A stretch of 64,000 bases of DNA from positions 6,562,501 through 6,626,500 of the forward strand of contig NC_088787.1 of the NCBI RefSeq assembly GCF_949628265.1, given 5' to 3'. Below the pieces are notes generated by a model. It did no database searches and was not told the origin of the DNA. It saw only the letters and a program-made list of their open reading frames with translations. Source of the stretch: Cloeon dipterum (Eukaryota > Arthropoda > Insecta > Ephemeroptera > Baetidae). Positions 1-11,989 of this stretch are shown piece by piece; positions within the stretch are counted from its first letter, which is position 1, and every line of letters begins with the position of its first letter. The position numbers and the translations under genes are program-made.

Positions 1-188
1 CTTCTTAAAATTGTTAATTCTTGGGAGTACATAATTTTTATCTCCCACTGCTCATTAGGAGGTAAAAAAATTATACAGGATTTTTGTTTTTGTCCACAAA
101 AATATTATTGTTTTGAACCTTTATCTCCTCTAAAAAATATATTGTTTTGGAAAACAACAAGAAGTCAATCCTTGTATTTATATTTCAG

Positions 189-3100
189 AGTGATTCCGAT
201 GAGGGCAGTCCGCCGCCCCAGACAAGCCAAAGAGCCACTACGTTCCACCGTCCAGCAATTGCCCTGAAAACGCGCCGCATGGCCGGCGGGCCAAGCAGAC
301 ATGTCAACTGCATCGAGTCCGATTCTGTCAACGAGAACTTCTCGCCAATCAGACCGACAACGCGAAGGTAGAGGATTAATTCTTCCTATTTATTTGTGCA
401 TGCTCTTTGACATTGGGACAAGGTGAAATTTCATCGCTTTAAAGCGTAATTTTCAACCAGAAGAGCCGAAAATTTTGGTCTACATTCAACCGGAATTATT
501 GAACTTAAAATTCTAGCAGTATTTTTAGGGCTGTTAGTTGAGTATGAAAAAAATCTGTCCGTGGAACATCAGCTAATAATTATTTGTGCTGTGAATGATA
601 TTAAATTTAAGTTCCTCCTTAAATTGGTCAGCCAAAAGACAGAAATTTAACTGAGACATCAAAGAGGATTGATTGAATTCAGCTTTAAATAAATTAAACG
701 AGTATTTTTTAAATTAATAACCAGTGTTAAAATTTGAGGGTCTAAGAAAAAGCAACGGAAAATCCAAGAACAAAACAATCGTTTTGAATAGATCATGCAT
801 CATTTATTTATTATGTATTTGAGAAGAAGGATTGCGAAAACACAATTCTACATTATAATATTTTGATAAAACTGTACCGTTCGTAAAAGATGGTCAGCGT
901 TGAGCAACCTCGCTATTTGTCCTTCATACTTGCGGTAGCCCAGTGGACAAATAGAAGTCCCATTCCGCGTCACCAGCATGTTGATAATTTTCCTAACTAA
1001 GGAAGAGGACATGACGTGAACGTTGGCTAACTTGGGCAGGTGTTCGGAGCATTCTAGAAGCAGTTCGCTGATGGCACGGAAATAGTTGATATCTGATACA
1101 CCGGGCTGCCTAATTTCGCAATGAATGATCAAGGTGTGCAGCTCCCTCAGCAGTTCAGGGTTTGTCCTGACCGATTGAGACAGTTCATTCAGGTCCTGGT
1201 GGCTGTAACTTCCTCGCAGGGTGACCACTTCGAGGTTGGGTGGCGACAAAATATTGGACAGAGTCATTCCATCGCTAAATAAAATACATATAAAATTATG
1301 GCATGAAAATGCGGAATCCATTACCCTTGTTGGTTCCATAAATCCATTTCCGTCATCTGAGGGGAAGAGAGGATTGTCTGTCGAGCGTCTCGCATGATCA
1401 CACGGCTCAGTGTCAGTGTCTCCAGTTCTGTACATGGAGTAAAAATCTGCCCGAAAGATATTACCGGGGGAGTTGATCCTTTGCCGGTCAAATGCAAGGA
1501 CTTCAAGTTGGACCCGTACTCATCCAAGAATTGGTCTAGGATGTTGGCAAACGACGCGGCCTCGAGGCTTAGACACCTAATGTTACGGAAGTCGAGCAGA
1601 CTTCTCCAGCTTTCCTCATTATCACTTATCCATTTAATCTGTAAGGAATACAATTTGTTGGATTAGTTTGAAAATATTATTTGTGTTTTTCTACGAAAAG
1701 TTGTCTTGTTAAAGCGGAAATCCAGAATTTACTAGTTGTTTGAAGCCGCCAACAGATGGCGCCACCGTGTTCTTTAGTAATAAATTTAATTTTAAAGAAC
1801 TTTCGGTGCAATTTCAGACTCAATCCTGCCACTGTGCATTCTTCACTTAATATGCTTTCTTTTGACGTGATAAAATTCCAAATCGGTCCAGCCACTCGCC
1901 GTGGAAACGTTGGAAAAAATTATAAATTTCAAAAATTATTTTTTCATGATTATACGGCGGTTGACTTAACCGATTTTGGTTTTCAGAATGTAAAAAGAAA
2001 GCATATTAAGTGAAGAATGCTCATTGGCAGGATTGAGTCTGAAATCGCAGCGGAAGTGCCTTAAAATTAAATTTATTACGCAAGGGTGCCATCTGTTGGC
2101 GGCTTCGAAAACCAAGGGTTTATACAACTGGTCAACTAAGAACAACCATTGACTTGACATTTCTTGTTTTATCAGTTTTCCCCTAAAACTGCGCATTCTA
2201 GCATTTAAGAATTTAAGTTTCCTCAAATAATTGTTTACAGAAAAATAGTAAAATTAATTTGGTAAATTTACTTGTTACCTTGAGATGAGTGACGCGAGGA
2301 AAGAGAAGGTACGCAAGTGAAGTGAAAAAAATCTGGCTTGAGCTCGTGCACATGTGTTGCAGCTCGTACGCTCCAATATTTAGTAATGGTACCGCAGGAA
2401 GCCTGTCATTGTATCCCTCGAACGAGCCAAAACTGTCAACGACGTCTCCAACCACTCGGAGAGTGGGAATGTGTTTGATGCAAAGACGTATGAGCTTGTT
2501 CCTTTTTTCCACGTGACGTCTCTTGAACGAGTTGAATCGGAAGATTTTTAAGTGCGATAATTTGTCTTGAATGTAGGATCTCGAAAGCTCGGCATTCTCA
2601 AAGTCGATGTTGTCAACCCGTAAGAATTCCAAAAATGAGAGTTGATATCCAAAAGTCGTGACTTCGATGTAACTCACAACAAGGCTGTGTATTTCGAGCC
2701 TCTCCAAATATTTCAAGTGCAGTATTTCTTCTACTATATCTTCAGGGAACCGATCTCTTCGTGTCAGATACGCATTCCTGGCATCGATGATGAGTACTCT
2801 GACGTTCGGGGCACGCCTCGCTAAGATATACAGCACCTTGATCATTGCAAAACATTTAAAATTTTTAAAAACTAAAGCGTTGCGGCGGAATACCCGAAAC
2901 TGATAAATGCTAGGCTTAAAATATCCAAAAACAAGCTAGTACACCAGTTGTTAAGCCCTTGTTTGAAGCCTGAAACAGATGGCACCACCGTACACTTTCG
3001 TAATAAATTTAATTTTAGTTACTTCCGTTGCGATTTCAGACTCTATCCTGCCACTGTCAATTCTTCACTTAAAATGCTTTCTTTTGACGTGCTGAAAACC

Positions 3101-6100
3101 AAAATCAATCCAGCCATTCACTGTAGAATCGTCGGAAATGATTTTTTTACTTAGAAAAATAGTTTTTCACGATTGGAGAAGAAGGTAAGATAAAACCTAG
3201 CTCCTGAGAGCGGTTTTATCCCTTGGCTGGGTGATATGTATTTTGACCTAGAACCTGAGCGCTCGACGTTGTGTGATATATTGTGCATGAGCCCTGAGCA
3301 TTGTGTGCAGCAGGTTAAGTGCAGGAGAGCGATAAAGGTGAACTGCGGGAGCGCGCTCAGCTTGGGAGAGCTGAATATGATGCATTGAATCGTTGGACAA
3401 TGTTTTATGTTCAAAAGACAGCATAAAGTTTTTTCTTGTCCTCGCGACGCAAAGTTGTGAGACACAAATAAAGTTTTGTTTGGAAGGACCCTCAAATACT
3501 TTATCCAGTAAATTTCTGTGAGAATCTTCCTCCTCTCTAAACCAGATATACTATTGTAACATATCACGTATTGAAACACAAAACACAAAAGTTTGTAAGG
3601 TTTTGAATCCTCTTCTCCATGGCCATGAAACTCAATTTGTCACAGTCATGGTCATTGTCGTTCGCACGTTTATCCAAATTTAATCTCTGCCGTGCTCGAC
3701 GACGAGAGTTTCTCCTCACCCATCTCTACTGCCCGTCACTCGGACTCTCTCAAACAACAGCAAGTTTTATACATCTTCATGGACTATCCTGCAGCGAGCT
3801 CGGTTCCTCCCAACCTTGCTGGGTTTTATTTTGTAGCAGTTTCTCCCCAAACTGACAAGAGTGCGCTCCCGCAGTTCACCTTTATCGCTCTCCTGCGTGT
3901 CTCTCATTCTGCTGCACACAATGCTCAGGGCTTTACTGGCTAAAATCCATGCACAATATATCACACAACGTCGAGCGCTCAAGTTCTAGGTCAAAATACA
4001 TATCACCCAGCCTCTTACATTCTTCTGATTGGATTGACCGATTTTGGTTTTCAGCACGTCAAAAGAAAAAATATTAAGTAAAAAATGCACAGACGCAGGA
4101 TTGAGTCTAAAATCGCACCGGAAGTGCATTAAAATTAAATGTATTACGAATTCATACGGTGGCGTCATCTGTTGGCGGCTTCAAACACTAAGGGTGTATT
4201 AACTCAATTAATTCGTGTTATAAAAATACAGGAAAATTTTAAATCGATTAAAAATCTAAAAAACTATCGTTTTCTAGGTTGTCCCATTGTGTTTGTCTTA
4301 CCTTACAGTATCCTTCCTGTCTGCGCGCTAGTGGACAGTGGGACATTAGCCATCCAAATCGAAACATTGACGTGTTAGCATTCAGCAGTTCCCATAATGC
4401 TTTTAGCAGCACCATGAACTGCGGGAAGTCGCCATTCGCGTTGATACACTTCAATTCTACCAGCGTGTCTATTACTAGGTTGCGTAAAGTCCAAGCTGGA
4501 AAAGTTTAAATAGTTAAATGAACCGGAGTATTATCTAAACTGCTGGACTTTAAAACGAGACAAAATTTAGCCAAACCAAAATTAGAAATTTTACACGCGT
4601 TCTTAAAAAAAAATATTGAATTTCTCGTTGGAGTAACTTGGATAGATTATTGAACTCACCAAGTCCTTGCAGCAGCGACACATCTTCGGTGCATGCGAAT
4701 AAGGCAATATTTTTGACTATGCATCTGCATGTCAGTTCCTTCAGCGTTTTAACTTCAAATCGCATTATTCTCGGCAATTCAACCTCTCCGCACTGCTTGT
4801 GACACGAATATAATGGTTATATCAGCAAAGAAAGACTGAACTTGGAAGAGAATTTAAACAATTCCTATTTTTAGAATTCTTGCTAGAAAATCTTTGACAC
4901 TCGGCGATAATATTTCACCGAAATTGTTGAAATTTTATAGTTTGCAGCCGTTAAAGGCTAAAGCGACTAATTGGAATGTGTCACCTTTGATAATCTTTTG
5001 ACTGTTCGTTCGACTGCTTACTGTGCGAGGCAAATTTTCTGCATTCCACACAACTTGTAGTTGAACTAGCATTAAAATTATGCCGCAGCGGGCGCTTTTT
5101 TCTATTTTGCATTTGTTTTGAACGAGTATTTTTTGATATAGTAAATTTGGTATCAAGTTTCTATTAAAGCACTACAGAAAATTGGAAATTTGGATTGTCC
5201 GCCACAAGAGAAATTGAAATCATTTTCAAACCGTATATGATTTTTTGATAAATTAGGCAAAATCTGCTATTCAATTGTTTCTTGGCCCTGATTTGATTAT
5301 TGCACATTGTTAGTGTTTCTAAATTACACAAACAATACACTAAAAAAACCAACAATGTTCCTAGTTCCTAAATAATGGGAGAATCTTTGAATCGCATGTT
5401 ATTATTGATTTTTTGTCACACTAGGAAATTTTAAATTCAATATCTCATTGAATTTTGAGTAAAACACTTTGATCTTAGGTTCATTTCGTGCAAAAACTTT
5501 TTTTTTTATTTTACAGGTCGTTTTATACGCGCAATATGTACAACGTGTATAAAAAAATATTTACAAAATTCGATTTTCATCCAAGAGACGAAGCATTTTA
5601 TGCAGAACCTCTTCGCCTTCTTCCTGACCCCAAAACGGCGCATTATAACCGACGTCTTCTAATTTTGGTAGAAATGCAATGCAATTTTTTACCAACTCGT
5701 TCACTGCTTCGCAATAGGAATTTTTGTCTTCCTTTGAACTGTAGTGGTTGCCGAGGTTAAAACGTATGGTCAACCTCTTTAGGTTCTGCAAAATCTTCCT
5801 TTCTGCAATCAGGCGCGATGCTGTTGCCAAATCTTCGACGTTCAATTCCCCCCATAAGTCAACTTCTTCCAATTTGGGTGCTGATGGTAGAATACTTGAC
5901 AGCAGCTTTCCACAGCTAAAGAATTAATTCATTTTTTTAGTTGTTGATATAAATGTCAAAATTATTCTCACCTTGTTTTTGGAAAGTACACTTGCAAGAC
6001 TCTTAATTCTGCGCTAATTGGGAGTAGCTCTAAATTTCGGTTAAGTTCCAATCGGCTCAATTGAAGTCTTTCCAGTTTTAGACAAGAATGAAGAATGCTT

Positions 6101-9100
6101 CCGTACGTCTGCAGGATCCCCACGTTATTTTCCAGATGCAGAGTGAGCAAATTTTTCCCATATGCGGTCAGAAACTGTTTCAAAACTTTCGCTGACGGGA
6201 CACTGTCCAAAATCAGGAACTCAACTTGCGAAAAACGAAGCATGGCATTGATTTCGCGCTCGTCGTGAGTCCAATATTCACTCCATTTGATCTGCAAAAG
6301 GGAAAATAACAAATTGTTCGAAACGATAGTTTAACCAATTACCTTGAGATGAGTGATATTTGGGAACTTAAGGTGCAAATCCCCATCGGTGAAAGGAATT
6401 TCCCTGTGATTCAAAATTACGGACATGTGTCGCAGTTTGGACGTTTGTGAGAATTTAAGATCGCAGCCAGAGTGCAGCATGTCGTATTGGTCCATCCTGG
6501 TAATATCGCCTCCGACAATTTCCAAATTCGGCAAATTCTCAATGCAGTATCGGAGAAGTTGCATTTTAATCCACCTGGGCCCACACGGAATGATCTCGAA
6601 CACACTGAGGTTCCGAAGGCTGCGTTTGATTTCTGGCAGATCGAGGGGCTGTGTTAGGTTCACGAATTGGACAGTCATTTTCCGCAGGGAGGCTATGGAT
6701 TTGGCAATCTTCAGCACGTCTTCCAACGGTATAACATGGAAAGCTAGTAATAGCTTCTTTAATTTCTGCAGGGAGACGACAGAATTCAAAACTGTTTCAT
6801 TCCACAAGCCATACGACAAAACAGGGTCACTGACCTCGAGGGTGTGTATTTGCGGAGCAAACGTTGCAATCTGACTAACGATCTATATACGGAGAAATTA
6901 AATTTATGATCAGAATCTCTTTGAATTCTTGAGATTGGTTACCTTTGTCGCATAGAAGTCGATGAATAGATGAGAGCACTGAGACAGCAGCCTGTGCATT
7001 TTGAAAACTCGTGACTCCTTGCTGAGCAGAAGGGGCACTACCTCTTTGAGCAAAAAGGTCCGCTGCAGCATCTTATTCGCACCAAAATCAAATGAACTGT
7101 TAGCTGGCGACAGTTTCATCAAAATGTCCTCACGGATATTTCCAGCTGCCAAAAAATTAGTAAAAATTGAACGAAAGTCTACTGATAAACTACTCACGTA
7201 GCGAGATCAATTGTGATTTGTATTCGGGTTGACTGACATAAAATCGTATGTTATTTACAGTTGTGTTAATCGCAAAATCTTTTAGTTTCTGTCTACTTCT
7301 CTGCAAAAGATTCAGGCGAACTCGAGCCATGTCAAATTTCATCTCGTCTTCCTCCTTATTTTTTGATTCCTGTAAAATTATTAAACGTGAGTCCCCTATT
7401 AAAGTGGATTGATACAAAGCAACAATTGAACATTATTTCGAATAGTAAGCAGTTTATAAAATGTTAATTTTGACTCCCATCCATTTGTTGGTAAAACTCG
7501 TTGTTGTGGAATAAAATCAGAGTTTCATTTAGGGATAAAATTGAACTTGGGTGCAACTTTTCTCAAAAATTTACAATTTAGGCTTTTCAGGGTTTAGTTT
7601 TTGAATTGGAAACATGGATTTTTTAGTGTTTCGCAGCATCTAAATCCTCTGATATTATTGTTTTTCTGTCTCAATGAGGTGAATCACCAACAATACAACG
7701 CTCTTACGAAAGCATATTTTAAATATTCAACAATCACTTTGAGAACGCGCAAAAATCCTAGGAATTATTGGAACGAATTACCGACATTTTATTGAATACA
7801 GACTGAACAATTTTTCTACATCTCTTGCAAATTTAATTTTATAACTTTAAATTAAATTACCAATGGATATTGTGAACGAGTTAAATGTACAATCTTTTTA
7901 CCAACCGGAAATTTGAGAGATCGTCGCAGTTAAAGTTAAACCTAATTAATTAAAAATTACTGTTCGTTATTTCTATTCCTATCATTGAACTAAACAACAA
8001 CCTTTGGTTTTGTCAATTACCCAATTTACCTGTTCCTGCATTTTTAGTTCCATGTCTCTCTGAAATCAGAAGCTGTTTCTCCCTCTGCGGCTGAGCAAAC
8101 AATGTGTTGAAAATATGCTTGGAGGGCGTGTTTGTTGGAAGAGAAAAAAACGTATTATTCCCGTCTAACCAGCTGTGCTCAATATAAACTCTTAGGAAAT
8201 TTTAAGAGGAATTATTTATTAGAATTTGCAGTACATATTTAATTGCTAAAAAAATCACAGGAATTTTCTCGGCATTTTACTCACAATTATTTTTAAATTA
8301 TTTTTAACCATCATTTTCCTTAATTTTGTTTCAGGAAGCGCAAATTCAAGCGGATGGCCATTGACCCTCACGATATTGCAGGGCAGTCTTGTCTGCGGCC
8401 GCCGCCACCGCCATTGGTGACCCACTGTGGACAACTCCAAAGCAAAAAGTACCTTCACCATGGATCTCGGGGCCCAACGCGCGACGGAGCCAGGTTAGTC
8501 ACATCGTGACAAAATAAATTCTGTTTAGCTGAAATACAATTCTCGCAGTATGCTCCTTTGCGGCAAGAGAAAGCGCAGCGTCCGCGAACGCAGCATGTCG
8601 GCCGCCGAAGCCTTGGAGTACCCGAACAGGCGGCTGCTCGCTTTCCAAAAACTCAGCATCAACAGCTCCACCGACTGCAGCAGCATGGACTGTGGTCCTG
8701 ACAGCTCTGCAAACAGGTAAGTGAAATTCTTTTAATCTGAATTATCTTTGAATTTCCTCTTACAGACCCGCCAAAACCTCTTTTTCGTGGGTTTCAATTG
8801 CTCCTCAGATCCAAAGGGTTGAAATACGGAGGATGAATAATTATTTTGACCGAAAAATAATTTGTGACGTGCCAAGGTGAGGCGTTAAGCAAAACGCACG
8901 TTGCTTTGGCGCGCGCAACGCATTAACCTTTCGGTTGCTACTGCGCAAGCGTCACCCCACCCCTATGACGTCACAGCCATGGCTTCGTTCTTGGCATTGG
9001 CAGCTAACAATGAGAGCTGTGACGTCAGAGGGGCGACGCTTGCGCAGTAGCCAAAGCAACGTGCGCTTTACTTTGCGACTCGCACGTCACAAAACATGAT

Positions 9101-10822
9101 TTTTCGATTGGAAGAATTATTCATCCTACCAATTTCGACCCTGTGTGTTTTTAAAAGTTAATAATTTTTAATTTAATTTGTCAAAACCCTGTGTTCACGT
9201 ATTTAGTGTTATTAGGTTGATATCTATTAAATTTTGCCTCAAACCCAAATGAAATTGAAGCTATAAAGGAATTAAATGTAATTTCAGCGACCACGATAGC
9301 AGTCTGAGCAGTTCGGACAGCGACCCGAGCATTTACACTAACGACGATGGCCGCGAGGCCGATGACGAACAAAGCGACTGGGTCGGCGAGTGTTCAGGCA
9401 CCGACACTGGCTGGTGGATGAGGGACGCACCTGGGGCGGCAGGCCCTTCCTCAGCCTGCAAGCCGCCCGAAACTGTCTTCTCCGAGGACGAGCAGTCCTA
9501 CCAACGCCGCTTCAGACTTCTCCGCGACTCAGTGGTAAGTTTTTATTACATAATTGATAGGAAGCAGCAAATTGTAATTCACAACAGAGACTTATAAGCA
9601 AACACATTTCTGCTACTCATTTAAAGAGTAAAAAATTATTTTGTGAGTGTAGAGTGGACGGGAAATCCGTGCGGGCAGACGAAGACTGGAAAAAGGCCGG
9701 CCCGGCTTCAGCATTTTGTCCTCGGCCAATGAGAGACTGTCCAGGTTCCTACAAGACCCCCGTCAGACACAACTCAGGCTAGTTAACTACATCGAAACTC
9801 GCCTCAAGGAATTTAGCATATGAATCTACGACTTTAATCACAGAGCAAAAGACGTATATCAAGAATAAAAACGATTACTTTGCAACGTGCATTCAGTTTT
9901 TAATTGACACTTAGAGCAGTAAAAATAATCTAATTTTTTATGCATTATATGCTGTTCAGAGATGCTCTATTTGTCGCAAACCAACGAAAGATGTTGGTTA
10001 AAAAATTTCCTACCTTAAAATTCACCAGTTCTGTTGTTATAGGTCATTGGTTTGCGAAGCCGCCAACAGATTGCGCCTCCGTATACTTTCGTAATAAATC
10101 AATTTTCCGCTGTGATATCAGACTTAATCTTGCCACACTTAATATGCTTTGACGTGCTGAAATCTGAAATCGGTTTTGCCGACCGCCGTAGAACCGTGAA
10201 AAACTATTTTGCGGAAAAAAATCTGTTTTGGCGATTCTACAGCGAATGGTTGGACTGATAAAAAGAAAACATTGAGTGAAGAATGTGCAATAGCAGAGTT
10301 GAGTCTGAAATCGCCGCGGACTAGTGCTTTAAAATTATATTTATGAAGAAAGTATTCGGTGGTGCCATCTGGAAATTTGGAAATTCGTGTCAATCCTACT
10401 AAAAAATTTAACTAACTCCACCAAAAATCTTAATTTTATAAAGCACACTGCCCATGAATCACCGTTTTTCACTTTCTTCCAAAAGAAAAGAGGAAAATGA
10501 CGGAATGTCGTTTCATGGCAGGTTGCATCCGATTCGGAGCGGCGAGCAGGAGCAGCTGACCCAGCTGGCGCGGCTGTACTCGCTGAACGTGCAGCTGGCG
10601 CAGAACGGGCCCGAGTGCAGTTGTCCGGTGCTGACGAAGACGCGGCACACGATGCGCGTCGTGCCCGGCAGCAGCACTCCGCAGGCGGTCAGAGGCCACG
10701 CGCTCAGCGACTACAAGCGCCGTCGCCGCTGTCCAGCCGCCCTCGGCCAGCCCAAGCCAGCCGAGCCGCCAGAGCCAGCCGTCCAGCCGTCGGACAGTGA
10801 ACCAGTCATTGCCATCGTCTAA
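189..10822 (+). CDS. GPATCH2/GPATCH2L-like protein, 3' part of gene (six visible coding exons)
   Basis: Exons read at 189-367, 8335-8493, 8549-8716, 9288-9534, 9653-9777 and 10522-10822; the phases chain correctly and give 392 residues. The 5' end lies outside the window. Landmarks match the vertebrate GPATCH2/GPATCH2L family in order: an 'ESDSVNEN' stretch then basic RRKRKFKRMAID (family: ESDSFTEN...RRRKVKRM), the hallmark SLSSSDSD...YTNDDGRE-DDEQSDW, a YQRRFRLL segment, GRRRLEKG, NERLSRFLQDPRQ, then LARLYSLN and a C-terminal KRRRR. No G-patch is seen before the stop, so it resembles the GPATCH2L form, which also lacks it. The human proteins are nuclear and poorly characterised; GPATCH2 is linked to RNA helicase activation. 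The 9653 exon appears to use a GC donor (CTCAG|GCTAGT); if unspliced it reads on to a stop at 9821-9823. Family identity is confident, the last splice less so. Confidence 0.85.
848..4765 (-). CDS. LRR-A: leucine-rich-repeat protein nested in the GPATCH2-like intron
   Basis: Minus-strand exons 4660-4765 (5' end uncertain), 4302-4495, 2279-2836, 1325-1638 and 848-1274. All joins keep phase and splice sites match those of the two paralogues LRR-B and LRR-C (both have a 'YATK|IVSQ'-type join and a phase-2 last join). About 532 residues if it starts at the first in-frame ATG (4765); the frame continues upstream without an ATG and a short leader exon as in LRR-B may have been missed. The protein has irregular LRR-like repeats (LKYLERLEIHSL, ELETLTLSRV, LPKLANVHV). 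I see no clear F-box, signal peptide or membrane segment. A poly(A) signal is visible on the minus strand at about 803-812. MITEs occupy two introns (1742-2106 and 2965-4182). Function unknown; similar proteins act as substrate adaptors or scaffolds, which I only infer. Confidence 0.72.
1742..2106. mobile_element. Palindromic MITE-like element, family 1 copy 1
   Basis: Long inverted repeat with ends GAAGCCGCCAACAGATGG / CCATCTGTTGGCGGCTTC. Each arm is about 150 bp and nearly complementary (e.g. 'actcaatcctgccactg' pairs with 'tggcaggattgagt'). No coding capacity. It sits in an LRR-A intron. Confidence 0.85.
2965..4182. mobile_element. Family 1 MITE copy 2, split by a second inverted-repeat element
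   Basis: The left arm (from GAAGCC at 2965) and right arm (ending GGCGGCTTC at 4182) match family 1, but the centre is replaced by a different palindromic element. Lies in the intron between LRR-A exons at 4302 and 2836. Confidence 0.8.
3174..4027. mobile_element. Inverted-repeat element nested in the family 1 MITE
   Basis: Arms of at least 65 bp are near-perfect complements: GGCTGGGTGATATG at 3225 pairs with CATATCACCCAGCC ending at 4012, continuing through 'gagcgctcgacgttgtgtg'. Further in, 'gcgataaaggtgaactgcgg' pairs with 'ccgcagttcacctttatcgc'. No long coding frame; unclassified foldback-type element. Confidence 0.75.
5561..8053 (-). CDS. LRR-B: leucine-rich-repeat protein nested in the GPATCH2-like intron
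   Basis: Six minus-strand exons: 8030-8053 (ATG, MELKMQEQ), 7198-7369, 6943-7145, 6343-6882, 5972-6291 and 5561-5915. They sum to 1614 nt, exactly 538 codons including the stop (537 residues). The N-terminal part (MARVRLNLLQRSRQKL) is basic and conserved with LRR-C (MARVRLNNLKRSKQSL). The middle and C-terminal parts carry LRR-like segments: LQKLKKLLLAFHVI, LPNLEIVGGDI, KLERLQLSRLEL, PKLEEVDLWGEL, NLKRLTIRFNL. No membrane segment or catalytic motif is seen. The whole gene lies antisense inside the 8-kb first visible intron of the GPATCH2-like gene, about 280 bp upstream of that gene's exon at 8335. The repeat class is confident, the precise family is not; an F-box/LRR-type adaptor that lacks an obvious F-box is one possibility. 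Confidence 0.78.
8816..9141. mobile_element. Palindromic MITE-like element in a GPATCH2-like intron
   Basis: Ends GGGTTGAAAT...GGATGAATAAT and ATTATTCATCC...ATTTCGACCC. Inner arms carry 'ctactgcgcaagcgtc' versus 'gacgcttgcgcagtag' and TGACGTCA-like sequence. It fills most of the intron 8717-9287. Confidence 0.8.
9778..9869 (+). other. Alternative terminal-exon extension with poly(A) signal
   Basis: If the GC donor after 9777 is ignored, the GPATCH2-like frame continues as RLVNYIETRLKEFSI and stops at 9821-9823. An AATAAA follows at 9864-9869. This would make a shorter isoform ending before the last exon. A second possible donor in the same phase (TCCAG|GTTCCT, near 9752) exists but would remove the conserved FLQDPRQ segment. 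Confidence 0.5.
10056..10376. mobile_element. Family 1 MITE copy 3, in the last intron of the GPATCH2-like gene
   Basis: Left end GAAGCCGCCAACAGATTG, right end near GGTGCCATCTGG. Arms share the 'gacttaatcttgcca' / 'gagttgagtctgaaatcgc' type sequence of copy 1 but are more diverged. It lies between the alternative stop at 9823 and the final exon at 10522. Confidence 0.7.
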
Positions 10823-10871
10823 AAGCTAAGCCATGGATTTGTGTTCATGTGTTGTTGTTTTGTTGGAAATT

Positions 10872-10984
10872 GTTCTCGAAAATTAGAGGTTTCAGCCAGC
10901 AAGCGCTGCGCTGGTCACGTTGGCAGCCGCCAGCCGCCCGTGAAAATGGCGGAAATCTCGCGGCTGAGACCTCTATCGAAAATT
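10872..10984. repeat. Short GC-rich inverted repeat
   Basis: The left arm 'agaggtttcagcc' and right arm 'ggctgagacctct' bracket a GC-rich core with CCGCCAGCCGCC. It sits just after the GPATCH2-like stop, so it could be a 3' UTR structure or a small MITE. Confidence 0.5.
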
Positions 10985-11240
10985 CTTATTTTGTCTGATG
11001 GTGCTTAAGAATTTTATTTTTTGCAGCCATGATGGTTTATGTTAGTTCAATTTTTACCGTGCAAAGGGGTAAATAATGCATTCTACTATTATTTACACCT
11101 CACGCAAGTCAGAACCGTGTATTTTCAAAACTTAATAAATGAGTTCTGCTATAAAATAGGAAGTCTTAGTCGCTTATCTGTCACTGAATGCTTTATGGGT
11201 TTCAAACAAATTGATTTCTAATATTCAGTTAGCGCAAAGT

Positions 11241-11447
11241 CGCGGAAAATTGTCCATCTGACCATCTCTCGCCCCGCCACTTTTTGTATCCCTCTGCATC
11301 TGGTCGGAATGAAAATTGCTCCAGTTGGTAGTACTGTCTGAGTGACATCGCCTAGTATACTAACTTCCCTCCGATCAGCTGGTTCGTGTGCGCGATGCAG
11401 AGGGATAAACAAAGTGGGCGGGGCGAGAGATGGGTCATTTTTCCGCG
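11241..11447. mobile_element. Palindromic MITE-like element
   Basis: CGCGGAAAAT...ATCTCTCGCCCCGCC...ATCCCTCTGCAT pairs with ATGCAGAGGGAT...GGCGGGGCGAGAGAT...ATTTTTCCGCG. The two arms are each about 75 bp. No coding capacity. Confidence 0.75.
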
Positions 11448-11486
11448 GCACGATATTATTTGTTCAATTTTTTGCGTTCGGAACTG

Positions 11487-11777
11487 CCAACAGATTGTGC
11501 CCTGGTTTCAAATTACGTCATCTGTGATTTAAGGCTCATTCCTGCTGCAATCGATACCAGGATTGATTTATTTTGACATGTTAAAAACCAAAACAAGTCC
11601 AGCCAATCGCCATTGAAAAGCAAAAATAAAAAATTGCTTATATTTCTATAGAGATTGGCTAGACTGATTTTTTATTTCAGCACTCAAAAGAGGTTATTTT
11701 GAGTTTTTAAAAGGATTCGCAGCAGGATTAGTGCCATAAAATCTTAAATAACCAGCGGTGCCATCTATTGGAGGTTT
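11487..11777. mobile_element. Family 1 MITE copy 4 (diverged)
   Basis: Ends 'ctgccaacagattgtgcc' and 'ggtgccatctattggaggt'; the inner arms 'ccagccaatcgcc' and 'gattggctagactg' recall family 1. Degraded. Confidence 0.55.
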
Positions 11778-11870
11778 AGAAATTTGAACTCAAGCTAGGG
11801 AAGTGCAATATTCGCCCCAAAAATTTGGTTTCTATTCCTCCCTGGCAAATTCCTCCTGGTCAGCGAGAAA

Positions 11871-11989
11871 AGCGATCTACTTGCCCGCGGCGGAGGAGTG
11901 CAGGCGTTCTGATTGGTCCGCGGCGGTATTTTTTGCTATCGTTGGCCAATCAGAAGCACCATGACTCCGCCGCGCGAAAATAGATCGTT
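11871..11989. repeat. Short GC-rich inverted repeat
   Basis: 'agcgatctacttg...cggcggaggagtg...ttctgattgg' pairs with 'ccaatcagaagcaccatgactccgccgcg...tagatcgtt'. MITE-like, no coding capacity. Confidence 0.65.

Noticed and set aside
3151-3943. Several 70-145-residue frames on both strands
   Set aside because: They lie in the nested foldback element and pair with each other as inverted arms; no transposase motif.
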